Origin: Planctobacterium sp965279005
Lineage (GTDB): Bacteria; Pseudomonadota; Gammaproteobacteria; Enterobacterales; Alteromonadaceae
Direction of reading: 5' to 3'
DNA length: 64,000 nt
Assembly: GCA_965279005.1 (NCBI GenBank)
Contig: CBDIHK010000030.1
Span: 310,001-374,000 of the forward strand
Below, one piece after another: positions 27,733 to 35,936 of this stretch. A model generated the notes under the pieces. That model made no database searches and had not been told where the DNA came from. It saw only the letters and a program-made list of their open reading frames with translations. How positions within the stretch are numbered: the first letter of the stretch is position 1; every line of letters starts with the position of its first letter. Made by a program: the position numbers and the translations under genes.

Positions 27733-28831
27733 CGAATTCAACTCCGAAGTGCACCACTCGCTAAATTAGGCTGCCTTGCGTAACTCATTGAATACCGCGA
27801 CAGGCTGCCTGAAGCCGAGACATTTTCTCGGTCTGGCGTTTAATGCCCGTTCAACCTCACTAATTTGCTTGTCTGTCACCGTTCGTAAATCTGTGCCCTT
27901 GGGTATGTATTGGCGCAACAAACCGTTAAAGTTTTCATTCAGTCCGCGTTCCCATGAAGAGTACGGGTTGGCGAAATAGATATCGGTTTTCAACTTGTCT
28001 GCAACTAGCTCGTGGTCACAGAATTCGCTGCCGTTGTCTGCTGTGATAGTACGGACGTGACCCCGATATTGCCAAAGCATGCCAATCATGGCCCGGGCTA
28101 CATCGGCAGCACTTTTCGCTGGCACTTTACGTATCAGATACAGCTTACTTTTCATCTCTACGAGGCTGACAATCGCGCCTGTTCCCTGCTTACCCAGAAC
28201 CGTATCAACTTCCCAATCGCCGAATCGCTTTTTCTTATTCACTATGACCGGACGCTGCTCTATGCCAACCCGGTTCGGTATAATCACTCGCTTCGCGTGG
28301 TTACCTTTACGGTATCTTCGGTGACACTGGCGAAGTTGTTTATACAACTTTCCGCCGCGTAATTTATCACGCTGGACATAACCATAAATCCACTCGTGAC
28401 TGACGTTATATCCGATAATTTTACCTACGCCAGCAATTTGCTCAGGACTCCACTTCTGGTTCAGACCGAACTCTACAAAGGTGATCGTCAGTTCAGATAT
28501 TCTAAACTTTGCGGCCTGACAACGTCGTTTTACTGACTTCGCCTGAGCGACTTCCGGTAAGTAATGACTATCCCGAATTCGATTGCGATTTACTTCCCGG
28601 CTAATAGTGCTGTGACTCACTCTCAGACGTTTCCCAATCTCCCGATAACTGAAACCCTCGCGTAGGTAGGCTTCGATCTGGTATCGTTGTCCCTCGATCA
28701 ACTGCTTGTAACTCATGGTAACTACTCTTGTTTTTTGGCGATTACAGGGTACCACCAACAGGCAGTTGATCTCTCCTCACCGTTTAATCAAGAGTGGTGC
28801 ACTTATTATCTGAATTCGGGGTTTATTGGAA
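27733..28831 (-). mobile_element. IS30-family insertion sequence
   Basis: The element spans the IS30-type transposase gene. Inverted core ends AAGTGCACCACTC lie at 27747-27759 and (reversed) 28792-28804, each followed outward by six variable bases and TGAATTCG in mirror positions. The exact termini are unresolved: an AACTC duplication fits the reading frame but leaves unequal ends, while symmetric ends give a poor duplication and a frame mismatch. The bounds given are therefore the outer limits. Confidence 0.8.
27766..28716 (-). CDS. IS30-family transposase
   Basis: A 316-aa DDE transposase. An N-terminal helix-turn-helix (YREIGKRLRVSHSTISREV) is followed by the catalytic domain with Asp in FGDWEVDTVLG, Asp in TITADNGSEF, and Glu in WERGLNENFNGLLRQY. 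It appears intact. I start at MSYKQLIEGQRYQIEAYL, although the open frame continues 14 codons upstream. Confidence 0.93.
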   Translation of the reverse strand: MSYKQLIEGQRYQIEAYLREGFSYREIGKRLRVSHSTISREVNRNRIRDSHYLPEVAQAKSVKRRCQAAKFRISELTITFVEFGLNQKWSPEQIAGVGKIIGYNVSHEWIYGYVQRDKLRGGKLYKQLRQCHRRYRKGNHAKRVIIPNRVGIEQRPVIVNKKKRFGDWEVDTVLGKQGTGAIVSLVEMKSKLYLIRKVPAKSAADVARAMIGMLWQYRGHVRTITADNGSEFCDHELVADKLKTDIYFANPYSSWERGLNENFNGLLRQYIPKGTDLRTVTDKQISEVERALNARPRKCLGFRQPVAVFNELRKAA

Positions 28832-29451
28832 AACTCGTCACTGACAAAGGTTCCCCTTTGCAGGGCGATTTTGCCGGGCAGTAGACTGATATCAGACAAT
28901 TGCCCTACTTCGACAGTTACGTTTGCGTGGGTTGCCAAACGCATGGTCTCATAATAAACAGGGTCCAAATAATGGGCATAGGTTTCCCGCTCTGCCGTCT
29001 TGGCCAAATGGCTTATGCTTTGGATTTGCCCTGTTTTTAACAATTTCATCGCACGCGCAAATGGCATATCAATGAACCTAACACTGCATTGGGGTCGATC
29101 TGCCAGTGTCCTAATGAGGTCAATATCTGCACCCTGCCATTCGCCATTCTCATCTTGAAAGGCAAAAGGCGGGAAGTGGGTCACCCGGTGCAGGTATTCA
29201 CATGCATTTGCACGTGCCGGTGCAACAGATTGGAATAAAAATAACGTCAGTAGAAGTAGGCGCAAGGCGTTTGTTGTACAAAAGGCTGTTATGTAAATAC
29301 TAGCCGTAGATTGCCAATTTAGGTAGGCATTATGCCGGGGCACACCGGGCAACTAATTTTCAAAAAATAGTTTAGGAATTGCGTCTGTTACCGATAAGTA
29401 ACTATTGATGCCATATGCGATAACAAAAAGTCCTAACGTTTAGAGGTAGTT

Positions 29452-29580
29452 ATGAAAAACCAAGATGCTTTTGCCCAAACCCGCAAGATTGCCTACTGGA
29501 GCGTACACGGTGTTGGCTTTGGTTTTGCCGCCTACCTATGTTTGCAAGCCGTGTATATTGTGATGACAAACGCTGCCTAG
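29452..29580 (+). CDS. small membrane protein (42 aa)
   Basis: ATG at 29452 with a GAGG ribosome site 5 nt upstream. The product is a polar N-terminus (MKNQDAFAQTRKIAYWSVHG) followed by one hydrophobic helix (VGFGFAAYLCLQAVYIVM). The strong ribosome site and clear membrane segment support a real gene despite its size. Function unknown. Confidence 0.5.
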   Translation: MKNQDAFAQTRKIAYWSVHGVGFGFAAYLCLQAVYIVMTNAA

Positions 29581-29675
29581 GCCAGTATCAATGCCTCTAA
29601 CAGGCAGTTTCAACCAGCACCCTAAAAGCAAATTATCGTTGATCCTTAGGGGATCTTTTAACGTTTGTACCCCTA

Positions 29676-30056
29676 CTAACGTTGTATCAGTTCAATGGCA
29701 TAACCATCAGGATCCCGGACAAATGCGATCACTGTGCTGCCACCCTTAACTGGGCCAGGTTCCCGGTAAACATCGCCACCTTTTTCTTTGATTTCTTCAC
29801 ATATTCGATAAATGTCCTCCACGCCAATGGCTAAGTGGCCAAAGGCATTGCCGTGGTCATAGCTGTCGGTGTCCCAGTTGTAGGTAAGTTCTAGCACCGT
29901 ATTGTTGGTCTCATCACCATAACCGACAAATGCCAGGGTATAGCGGTATTGTTGGTTGTCGCTTTTGCGCAGCAAATGCATGCCGAGCACCTGGGTATAA
30001 AACTCGATTGAGCGGTCTAGGTTGCCAACGCGTAACATGGTGTGCAGTAATCGCAT
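29676..30056 (-). CDS. gloA: lactoylglutathione lyase (glyoxalase I)
   Basis: Converts the methylglyoxal-glutathione hemithioacetal to S-lactoylglutathione. A 126-aa single glyoxalase domain closely matching E. coli GloA (MRLLHTMLRVGNLDRSIEFY, LAFVGYGDET, VKGGSTVIAFVRDPDGY). The metal ligands are visible: His5, a Glu in VLELTYNW, a His in FGHLAIGV, and the Glu of AIELIQ. It is shorter at the C-terminus than E. coli by about nine residues, which is within the usual range. Confidence 0.95.
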   Translation of the reverse strand: MRLLHTMLRVGNLDRSIEFYTQVLGMHLLRKSDNQQYRYTLAFVGYGDETNNTVLELTYNWDTDSYDHGNAFGHLAIGVEDIYRICEEIKEKGGDVYREPGPVKGGSTVIAFVRDPDGYAIELIQR

Positions 30057-30306
30057 TTTATCTACCTTTGGGATATCAGTTAGGACAGCAAAGATAACAC
30101 ATTGTAAACCGTAAATAAGTAAAACCCGGCCTAAGTCACCCGCTTTGGCCTGCGCCTAAATTATTCTGCAATTTAGGTTTTCATGCATATTGTGAATATT
30201 CAAATCCACTTATGTTTGCATTGGCAAGCACAGTGTACTAATCCTTATTTAATGGGATATATCGTTAAAGATAGATATATCCGCGAATAGGAAGTAGTAA
30301 ATTTGG

Positions 30307-31716
30307 GTGCAGTTAGTGCGTTTTTTTAGAACTTTTGTGTTGCTAGCCTTGGTGTTGCCGTTGCCAGCACTAGGTAAGGCCATCGTTGTGGCGAGCCATC
30401 ATTTCCCACCTTGGATTATTACTGAGAAGTCGATGCCGGTGCGGGGTATAGACGTCAAAATTGTCCAGATGCTTGCCGATGAGCTGGGTATAGACCAGGT
30501 TGAATTTGTAGAGTGCCCGTTTGCCCGGTGCCTTAAGAAGCTCGAAACTGGGATGGCAGACATGATGACAGGGTTGTTTAAGTCTGAACAGCGTGCACAG
30601 TACATTAGCTTCGCAGAGCCCAGTTACCTTCGGGATCCTCCGAAAGTGTTTTATTTGAGGAAGTCACAACCAGATATTAAAAGCTACCAGGACTTATATC
30701 CGCTCACTGTAGGTGTAGTGAGGGATACTGTCTATTTCCCCCAGTTTGACCAAGATCTGGACATAACCAAAATTCCCTTAGTCACAGACACCCAGCTTAT
30801 AAATATGTTGCTAAAAGGCAGGATCGATACCTTTGTTGGTACAGAATCCACTTTTGATTATTTGTTGTCCAGGCAACAAAAAATGGATCAGCTTAAAAAA
30901 GCCAGTTACCGGTTTGCAAGTCCGCGCCACTCCTATTTCGGCATCTCAAAGAAATCTTGGTTAAACGATGAGATGGCTACAGTTAACCAGACCGTTTCGC
31001 GCCTACTTGCCCAAAATGCCTTTGTCAAAGTCGTTGATGATTGGTTTAAACAAGCGTTAAACGCAGAGCGCCTGGCCAAGCAGGTGGTAAATGTCTGTAA
31101 TGTGGAAACACAGTCGGGCAGGTTAGAGGAAGATATTACCGTCATGGTGTTGGACAGGTTAAACGCCAACTACCATATCCGCTACCTGCCATCCTTGGAA
31201 CAGTGTTTAGAACAACTGCGGCTTGGCGAAATAGATCTAGTCCCAGGTATTACAGAAGAGAACCTACCCGAGGGAATGTCGGATTTGCTGGTGTACCGCT
31301 ATGAGCAACCGTACTTATTGCTTTCAAGGGGGATGGAAAGCGATATAGCATCCCTTGGGGCAATCGCACAAAGCAGGCTAGGTGTAGCTGAAAACAGCGC
31401 ATTTGATGGAATTGGTGACGAAAGAGTAGACAGCTATAAAGATAGTGAAGAACTGTTTGCTGCCTTGGTTTCCGATCAGCTGGACTTTGCCTTGGTAGAT
31501 ACCGACTTTGTCTATCAAATGCAAATTGCCCAGCCTGATCTTTTGGAAAATATCCTTATTACCAACTGGATCCCAGCAAATGCCAAAAAAGTCGGTTTTG
31601 CCATTAACTCAGACTCATGGTTTTCCGCCAATAACTTCACCCTTTATCAAGTCATTGATTTTTTGCGAAATGAAAAAGCGGTGTTGCAGATAGAGGCGAT
31701 AAACAAGCGTTTGTAA
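30307..31716 (+). CDS. periplasmic protein with two tandem solute-binding (SBP_bac_3-like) domains
   Basis: A 469-aa protein with a signal peptide (FFRTFVLLALVLPLPALGKA) and two consecutive domains of about 225 residues that resemble family 3 solute-binding proteins (FPPWIITEKSMPVRGIDVKI in the first; LSRGMESDIASLGAIAQSRLGVAE in the second). Each contains the YISFAEPSYL-type or YRYEQPYLLL-type block. No transporter genes are nearby, and no kinase or cyclase output domain is present. It is the only intact member of a local family of three. The start is a GTG. Confidence 0.75.
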   Translation: MQLVRFFRTFVLLALVLPLPALGKAIVVASHHFPPWIITEKSMPVRGIDVKIVQMLADELGIDQVEFVECPFARCLKKLETGMADMMTGLFKSEQRAQYISFAEPSYLRDPPKVFYLRKSQPDIKSYQDLYPLTVGVVRDTVYFPQFDQDLDITKIPLVTDTQLINMLLKGRIDTFVGTESTFDYLLSRQQKMDQLKKASYRFASPRHSYFGISKKSWLNDEMATVNQTVSRLLAQNAFVKVVDDWFKQALNAERLAKQVVNVCNVETQSGRLEEDITVMVLDRLNANYHIRYLPSLEQCLEQLRLGEIDLVPGITEENLPEGMSDLLVYRYEQPYLLLSRGMESDIASLGAIAQSRLGVAENSAFDGIGDERVDSYKDSEELFAALVSDQLDFALVDTDFVYQMQIAQPDLLENILITNWIPANAKKVGFAINSDSWFSANNFTLYQVIDFLRNEKAVLQIEAINKRL

Positions 31717-31938
31717 GTTTAAGAACTGCCATTCGGCAAATGTTGAAAGCGAAATACATAGGTGCGGAAGTGACAACAATGTGTAAACAGCAAGTATATA
31801 GGGCGACAAGGTGCGTGTTTATGTTTGCTTTGCTGTATGTCACCCTTGTGGGCGCTAACGAGATTTGGGTGATAACTTCGTTAAATTGGCAGCCATATTC
31901 TGGGTCGGATATGATTAATACCGTATATGGACCCTCTC

Positions 31939-32202
31939 TGATTGCAAGATTATAATTTGGCTGATTAGCGAGACTCATTGCTACCATATATCCGGCTTTT
32001 ACAAGGGAATTTTCCCATAGCCCTGATGGAATTTCGCGCCTTGTTTTCCCATCAATTCCACGGCTTCCACAGAGCCTTCGGTATAAGCTGATTTGGACAA
32101 GGCGGTTATGAACCGTTCATCATCAAGTAATAATCTTTTGCAATGCGTTGGAAGGCTCCCCCTAAGTTAACTCTTTGTTTGTGTCTTAAACCAGTAGCGA
32201 CT
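31939..32202 (-). ncRNA. candidate bridge RNA of the IS1111-group element
   Basis: IS110-family recombinases are known to use a bridge RNA with target- and donor-binding loops, and in the IS1111 group it is placed downstream of the recombinase, as here. Read on the minus strand, a stem CGCCTTGT/ACAAGGCG (32097-32104 with 32037-32044) encloses TTATACCGA (32086-32078), a small hairpin GGCT/AGCC (32076-32062), and TGGAAT (32060-32055). ATACCGA equals the left half of the target plus the next base, and TGGAAT pairs with the right half (ATTCCA in the MITE consensus, ATTCTA with one wobble at the occupied site). A donor-loop candidate is CCATATA at 31984-31990. The RNA itself is inferred. Confidence 0.6.
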
Positions 32203-33228
32203 TTAGGCTACCGCTTTTTGTTCAAGGTAATTTGTCCCATGGCGCAGCATCGCCCAGGCCATGCGTGCCATCTTATTGGCCAGTGCCACACAAGCCTTGT
32301 TGAAGTTCATGCGCCCCAGGCAGCCACGGCACCACTTGCTGACCTTATCCTCTTTCCCAGCAATATGCCTTAGGGCCGCCCTGGCGCCATTGATTAGCTG
32401 GGTGCGCAGGTACGTATTCCCCCTTTTGGTGATACCCAATAAGCGGGTTTTATCCCCGGTACTATGCTGCCGGGGGACAAGGCCCAGCCAGGCGGCCATA
32501 TGGCGGCCGCTGCTAAACGCCTGGCCATTGCCGATGGACGCGTACAAGGCACTGGCAACCACCGGGCCGATACCTGCCATGGTCATCAGGCGCTGGCAAA
32601 TATCATGTTCCTTGACGAAAGTACCTAGCTTCTTGTCAAGCCGTGCAATGTTCTGTTCAAGCGCACAAAACTCGTCCAAAAGCACCCTAAGTTCCTCCCG
32701 GCACAGCCCGCTTAACCCATTTTCGGCATCTTCAATGGCATCAACCAGTGATGGCTTTACCCGGTTTATGCCTTTGGAAAACACAATGCCATACTCCGCC
32801 AATAGGCCGCGGAGCTGGTTGCCCAGGGCGGTACGCTGGCCCACTAGGCGCTCCCTCAGCCTGTGCAGCATTTGGATATCCTGCTGTTCCTGTGATTTGA
32901 CCGGGACAAAGCGCATATCCTCACGGGTTGCAGCTTCTGCAATCGCCGCTGCATCGTTGTAGTCACTTTTATTCCCTTTGCGGTACGGGACAACATGCTG
33001 GGGTGGGATCACCCTGACTTCATGGCCGCATGCCTCGATTTTACGGGCCCAGTAGTGGCTGGCACCGCAGGCTTCGAACGCCACGAGGGCAGGCTCTATA
33101 TTGGCTAAAAAGTTCAGCAGCTGTGGACGCTTTAGTTTCTTCTTCTTAATGGTACGTCCGTGGGCATTCCTAAACACCAGGTGAAAAACAGACTTTGCAG
33201 TATCTAATCCAATTGTTATCTTACCCAT
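32203..33228 (-). CDS. IS110-family (IS1111 group) transposase/recombinase
   Basis: A 341-aa DEDD-type recombinase. The N-terminal RuvC-like domain has the first Asp in IGLDTAKSVFHLV, Glu in ALVAFEACGASHYWA, and the closing D-x-x-D in KSDYNDAAAIAEA. The C-terminal Transposase_20 domain contains AGIGPVVASALYASIG, with the catalytic Ser likely in the following FSSGRHMAAWLGL. It appears intact. ATG 33228 is preferred, with GAGGG 5 nt upstream. Confidence 0.93.
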   Translation of the reverse strand: MGKITIGLDTAKSVFHLVFRNAHGRTIKKKKLKRPQLLNFLANIEPALVAFEACGASHYWARKIEACGHEVRVIPPQHVVPYRKGNKSDYNDAAAIAEAATREDMRFVPVKSQEQQDIQMLHRLRERLVGQRTALGNQLRGLLAEYGIVFSKGINRVKPSLVDAIEDAENGLSGLCREELRVLLDEFCALEQNIARLDKKLGTFVKEHDICQRLMTMAGIGPVVASALYASIGNGQAFSSGRHMAAWLGLVPRQHSTGDKTRLLGITKRGNTYLRTQLINGARAALRHIAGKEDKVSKWCRGCLGRMNFNKACVALANKMARMAWAMLRHGTNYLEQKAVA

Positions 33229-34170
33229 GTGACCCTCTTCTTCTTGGTAGTTTTGTTCAACCCTATCTTGGCACATTATGATGCCGTTGGGAGGAGAGGG
33301 TCCATACCATTAATTCTATTAACTATGTGGTCACTCAGCGCAGCCTCAGGGACTCAAGTTCAAGGCGTGCGAATGAAGTAATACTGGTGGTCTTGCGAGT
33401 TTCGCGCAACGCAGAAATTGTGTTCCTGAGGCGCGTCTTCGATGGGTTTGACAAGCGCTTATGCTGCGTTAAATGTTCTTGATTTAGAACCACTAGACCT
33501 GTAAACATTTGCCTTGTCTAAACGCTTGTCAATTCCCACTGAGTGACCACATAGTTAATAGAATCGGTATAATGAAGGTAATGCAGTGCAGCGCCTTAAA
33601 GCAGAATTGCGCAGGGAAGGCATTGAACTGCTCGTTGAGTTTTATCCTTGGAAACGCGCACAGAAACTAGCAGGTACTAAAAAGTATATCGGATATTTCC
33701 CTGCTTGGCCTGAAGAAGTTTACCAGGGATTTGTAGCTTCGCCAGCTATTGCTTGGTCACAAGTTGGTGTTGTCACAAATAGTTCGGATGATATCACCTT
33801 TACTTCAATTGATGGGCTGTTTGCAAAACACACTGTGGGTTTAGTCAACACCTACACTTATCCATCGCAAATAGAACGAGCCGCTGCCCGCTATCAGCAA
33901 AATGTATCCCGCACCGACAATGAGCTGCTGTTACTGCGTAAGCTGAGCGCCAATAGGCATGATGTTGCGATTACCGATCCGTTAGTGTTTGAATATCTAG
34001 CCGAGAAGCATTCAATAGAAGGCGTACGAACCATCACCAACCTTTTTGAAAAGCCGTTAGTAGTCGCTTTGCGGGATGCGCCTGACAACAAAAAAGCAAT
34101 CGATCTTATTAACCAACTGTTTGCCGCTGGCGAGTAAAGTAACCTCTTTGTTGTATTGGCAAATTGCAAG

Positions 34171-34587
34171 TTATGAATTACCTTGTTGCCATTGTTCAAT
34201 TTTATCTTGTGTGTGTTTGGCTAGGTTATCCCGGTTTTGTTCAAGCCACCACTGTTCCATCATGCGCACGTTAGCGCGGTTGGCTTTGTAAAAAATATCT
34301 ACAATATCACCCACAATAGGGATGAAACCCAAACCAAAATCCACAAGGCAATTACGTACCATTCTTTTAAGCAGGGGCTTAGGGACGCCTATGCGCCGAC
34401 CGAGCTGAACGATGCGCAAAGCGACCAATACCATAATGGCGTCACCGACCCCGGGGATAAGGCCAATCAAAAAGTCCAGGCCAACCCTAACCCCAATAAC
34501 CGGCAAGCGCACCGCCGTATCAGTTAAATTAGCTAGTTTTTGTGCCTGGAGCAGCTCGTCAGGTGCTTTGATGTCTTCCGTTTGCAA
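34171..34587 (-). CDS. DUF4112 family membrane protein
   Basis: A 138-aa protein with the DUF4112 pattern: LTDTAVRLPVIGVRVGLDFLIGLIPGVGDAI, then a second G-x-I-P-x-V-G-D repeat (GLGFIPIVGDIVDIFYKANRAN). The two hydrophobic hairpins with IPGVGD/IPIVGD turns probably insert into the inner membrane. The C-terminal tail is polar and Q-rich. Function unknown. Confidence 0.85.
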   Translation of the reverse strand: MQTEDIKAPDELLQAQKLANLTDTAVRLPVIGVRVGLDFLIGLIPGVGDAIMVLVALRIVQLGRRIGVPKPLLKRMVRNCLVDFGLGFIPIVGDIVDIFYKANRANVRMMEQWWLEQNRDNLAKHTQDKIEQWQQGNS

Positions 34588-34780
34588 GATGCTTCCTCAA
34601 GCTTTTAAATTCGCAAATATTTAATGGGGTCACTATTTCTGGGCATTAGCCTAGCACAAAGGGCTCGTAGCGGTTAACCAGAAACTGTTTCGAAACTTTG
34701 TAGTGGGGCTTGAATTAGCCACACCTCGCATACACATTGCTGATGTAAGGAATCTTTAGCAAAAGGAATGACATTACAAC

Positions 34781-35740
34781 ATGCTTAAACAATTAAAAAT
34801 GCTTGTGGTCTCTTTATCGCTGCTGTGGGTAAGTGCGAGCATTGGCGTCGAGTCGCCTGTGGAGGAAGTGCTAAGCAAGGATCAAATTTCAGAAGTCATC
34901 GAAAACGCTATACATCAGCTGGATGCCCACTATCTTTATCCAGAACAAAGCAAAAAACTAGCGGATGTTTTGAGATCTAAACAAGAACTTGGGGAGTTTG
35001 AGCAGGCATTCAGTTTTGACCGGTTTAAATACACATTGGAAGCCATTTTGGTAGGGCAATCAGGGGACAGCAACTTTGAATTACTTAGGCGGAAAACTGG
35101 CAGGCTAAGTTCACAGGTCAGCTTGTCTCAGCACCAGGAGGTAATTGAAAGTGAAATTCTGGAAGGTAATATCGGCGTTTTAACCCTTGAGGGCTATTTG
35201 GGTTCGCAGGGGGCTGCCGCCGCCCTAGAAAGAGCGATGCTGGATTTGCTTGATACTGATGCCCTGATCATTGACCTGCGTAAGTCTGATCCATCAACAC
35301 TGGACATCGTGCAACAACTGGTCAGTTATTTTGTGAAACCAGGGACACAGCTTGCAACTGCCCATTTTCATCCGTCACTGCTTGAGCAGGTTGTCATATC
35401 CAGTGAGCATTCTGGTTTTGAGAAGCTCATCCAAAAATATCCTGTTTATATCTTAACGTCTGCCTACATCACTGGGGCGTGGGAGTTTTTTGCTTACACG
35501 CTGCAGCAACTGGACAAAGCCATTGTTGTCGGCGATGACACCATAGGTTCTGCTTATATGACAAAACGAGTGCCGGTCTCTGATAACATTAACTTGCAGT
35601 TAGCCTATGCCTATCTGAGCCATCCAGCCACCGCAGATAACTGGCAAGATGATGGCGTGTTAGCAGACCATGCGGTTGCCGCTGAAGAGAGTTTTGCGTT
35701 GGCTTTAGAACTAGCTAAACGCGCATTGCGAACTCAGTGA
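34781..35740 (+). CDS. S41-like (tail-specific protease fold) protein lacking the catalytic serine
   Basis: A 319-aa secreted protein (signal peptide MLKQLKMLVVSLSLLWVSASIG). Residues ~125-270 follow the S41 peptidase core: NIGVLTLEGYLG, LDTDALIIDLRKSDPS, PVYILTSAYITGAWEFFAYTLQ, KAIVVGDDTIGSA. In active members the segment after ILTS reads T-x-S-A/G-x-E, but here it is T-G-A-W-E, so Gly232 stands where the nucleophile should be. No PDZ domain is seen. It is probably a non-proteolytic relative of the retinol-binding/DUF-type S41 group. Confidence 0.7.
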   Translation: MLKQLKMLVVSLSLLWVSASIGVESPVEEVLSKDQISEVIENAIHQLDAHYLYPEQSKKLADVLRSKQELGEFEQAFSFDRFKYTLEAILVGQSGDSNFELLRRKTGRLSSQVSLSQHQEVIESEILEGNIGVLTLEGYLGSQGAAAALERAMLDLLDTDALIIDLRKSDPSTLDIVQQLVSYFVKPGTQLATAHFHPSLLEQVVISSEHSGFEKLIQKYPVYILTSAYITGAWEFFAYTLQQLDKAIVVGDDTIGSAYMTKRVPVSDNINLQLAYAYLSHPATADNWQDDGVLADHAVAAEESFALALELAKRALRTQ

Positions 35741-35936
35741 ATTCTTCCTCAAGGGGAAGTTTATTGCTCGGAACATAGGGCGATCTATTGTTAACTTTTG
35801 GGAAAACCCGTGGTTTAAGGTTTTCCGCTTCCGCAATGCCCCTATTTTAGGTCATTCGTTTCACGCAATTTGGAAGCCACTTTATTGAAATTGGTAGTTG
35901 AGCATCTGGAGACGCGTCGTTAGCCCCTAGTTTGCC

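Larger units (their letters stand above)
27421..29352 (-). pseudogene. periplasmic solute-binding protein (SBP_bac_3-like), split by an IS30-family element
   Basis: The N-terminal part (29352 to about 28832) has a hydrophobic signal (LRLLLLTLFLFQSVAPARA), then HFPPFAFQDENGEWQGADID and CSVRFIDMPFARAMKLLKTGQ, typical of extracellular solute-binding proteins family 3. The C-terminal part (about 27739 to 27421) continues with RLAKDKEFANKI. Joining them through a 5-bp AACTC repeat (27740-27744 and 28832-28836) restores one frame of about 280 codons. The start is unclear: a TTG at 29352 or an internal TTG before the signal peptide. No ABC permease is adjacent, so it may have been an orphan sensor-type binding protein. 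Confidence 0.8.
31924..33312 (-). mobile_element. IS110-family, IS1111-group insertion sequence
   Basis: About 1389 bp, inserted between TACCG and ATTC of the left terminal repeat of MITE copy A. Subterminal 12-bp inverted repeats ATGGACCCTCTC (31927-31938) and GAGAGGGTCCAT (33294-33305) are perfect; such repeats distinguish the IS1111 group from other IS110 elements. No target duplication is visible, as expected. It contains the transposase and a 264-bp non-coding region downstream of it. The ends are assigned by comparing the interrupted repeat with its intact partner, so they are good to a base or two. Confidence 0.88.
31919..33569. mobile_element. non-autonomous structured element (MITE-like), copy A, carrying an IS
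   Basis: Without the nested IS (31924-33312) it is 262 bp: 31919-31923 plus 33313-33569. Perfect 31-bp terminal inverted repeats begin TACCGATTCTATTAAC. It is flanked by a TAA duplication (31916-31918 and 33570-33572). Inside are GCCTCAGG/CCTGAGGC (33343-33350, 33425-33432) and TTGACAAGCG/CGCTTGTCAA (33448-33457, 33523-33532), giving a branched fold. There is no coding capacity of its own. It is the same family as the copy at 58 kb. Confidence 0.88.
31779..34137 (+). pseudogene. solute-binding protein gene interrupted by a MITE and an IS1111-group element
   Basis: The 5' part (31779-31918) encodes a signal peptide and EIWVITSLNWQPYSGSDMI; the 3' part (33573-34137) encodes the rest (KAELRREGIELLVEFYPWKRA, SRTDNELLLLRKL). 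Removing everything from the non-autonomous element plus one TAA copy joins them as D-M-I-N-E-G-N-A-V-Q-R, with 705 nt in total, exactly 234 codons and a stop. This proves the interruption. The family is the same as the intact two-domain protein just upstream, and the gene may have formed an operon with it (62 nt apart). The start is at ATG 31779 after GGAAG. Confidence 0.88.
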
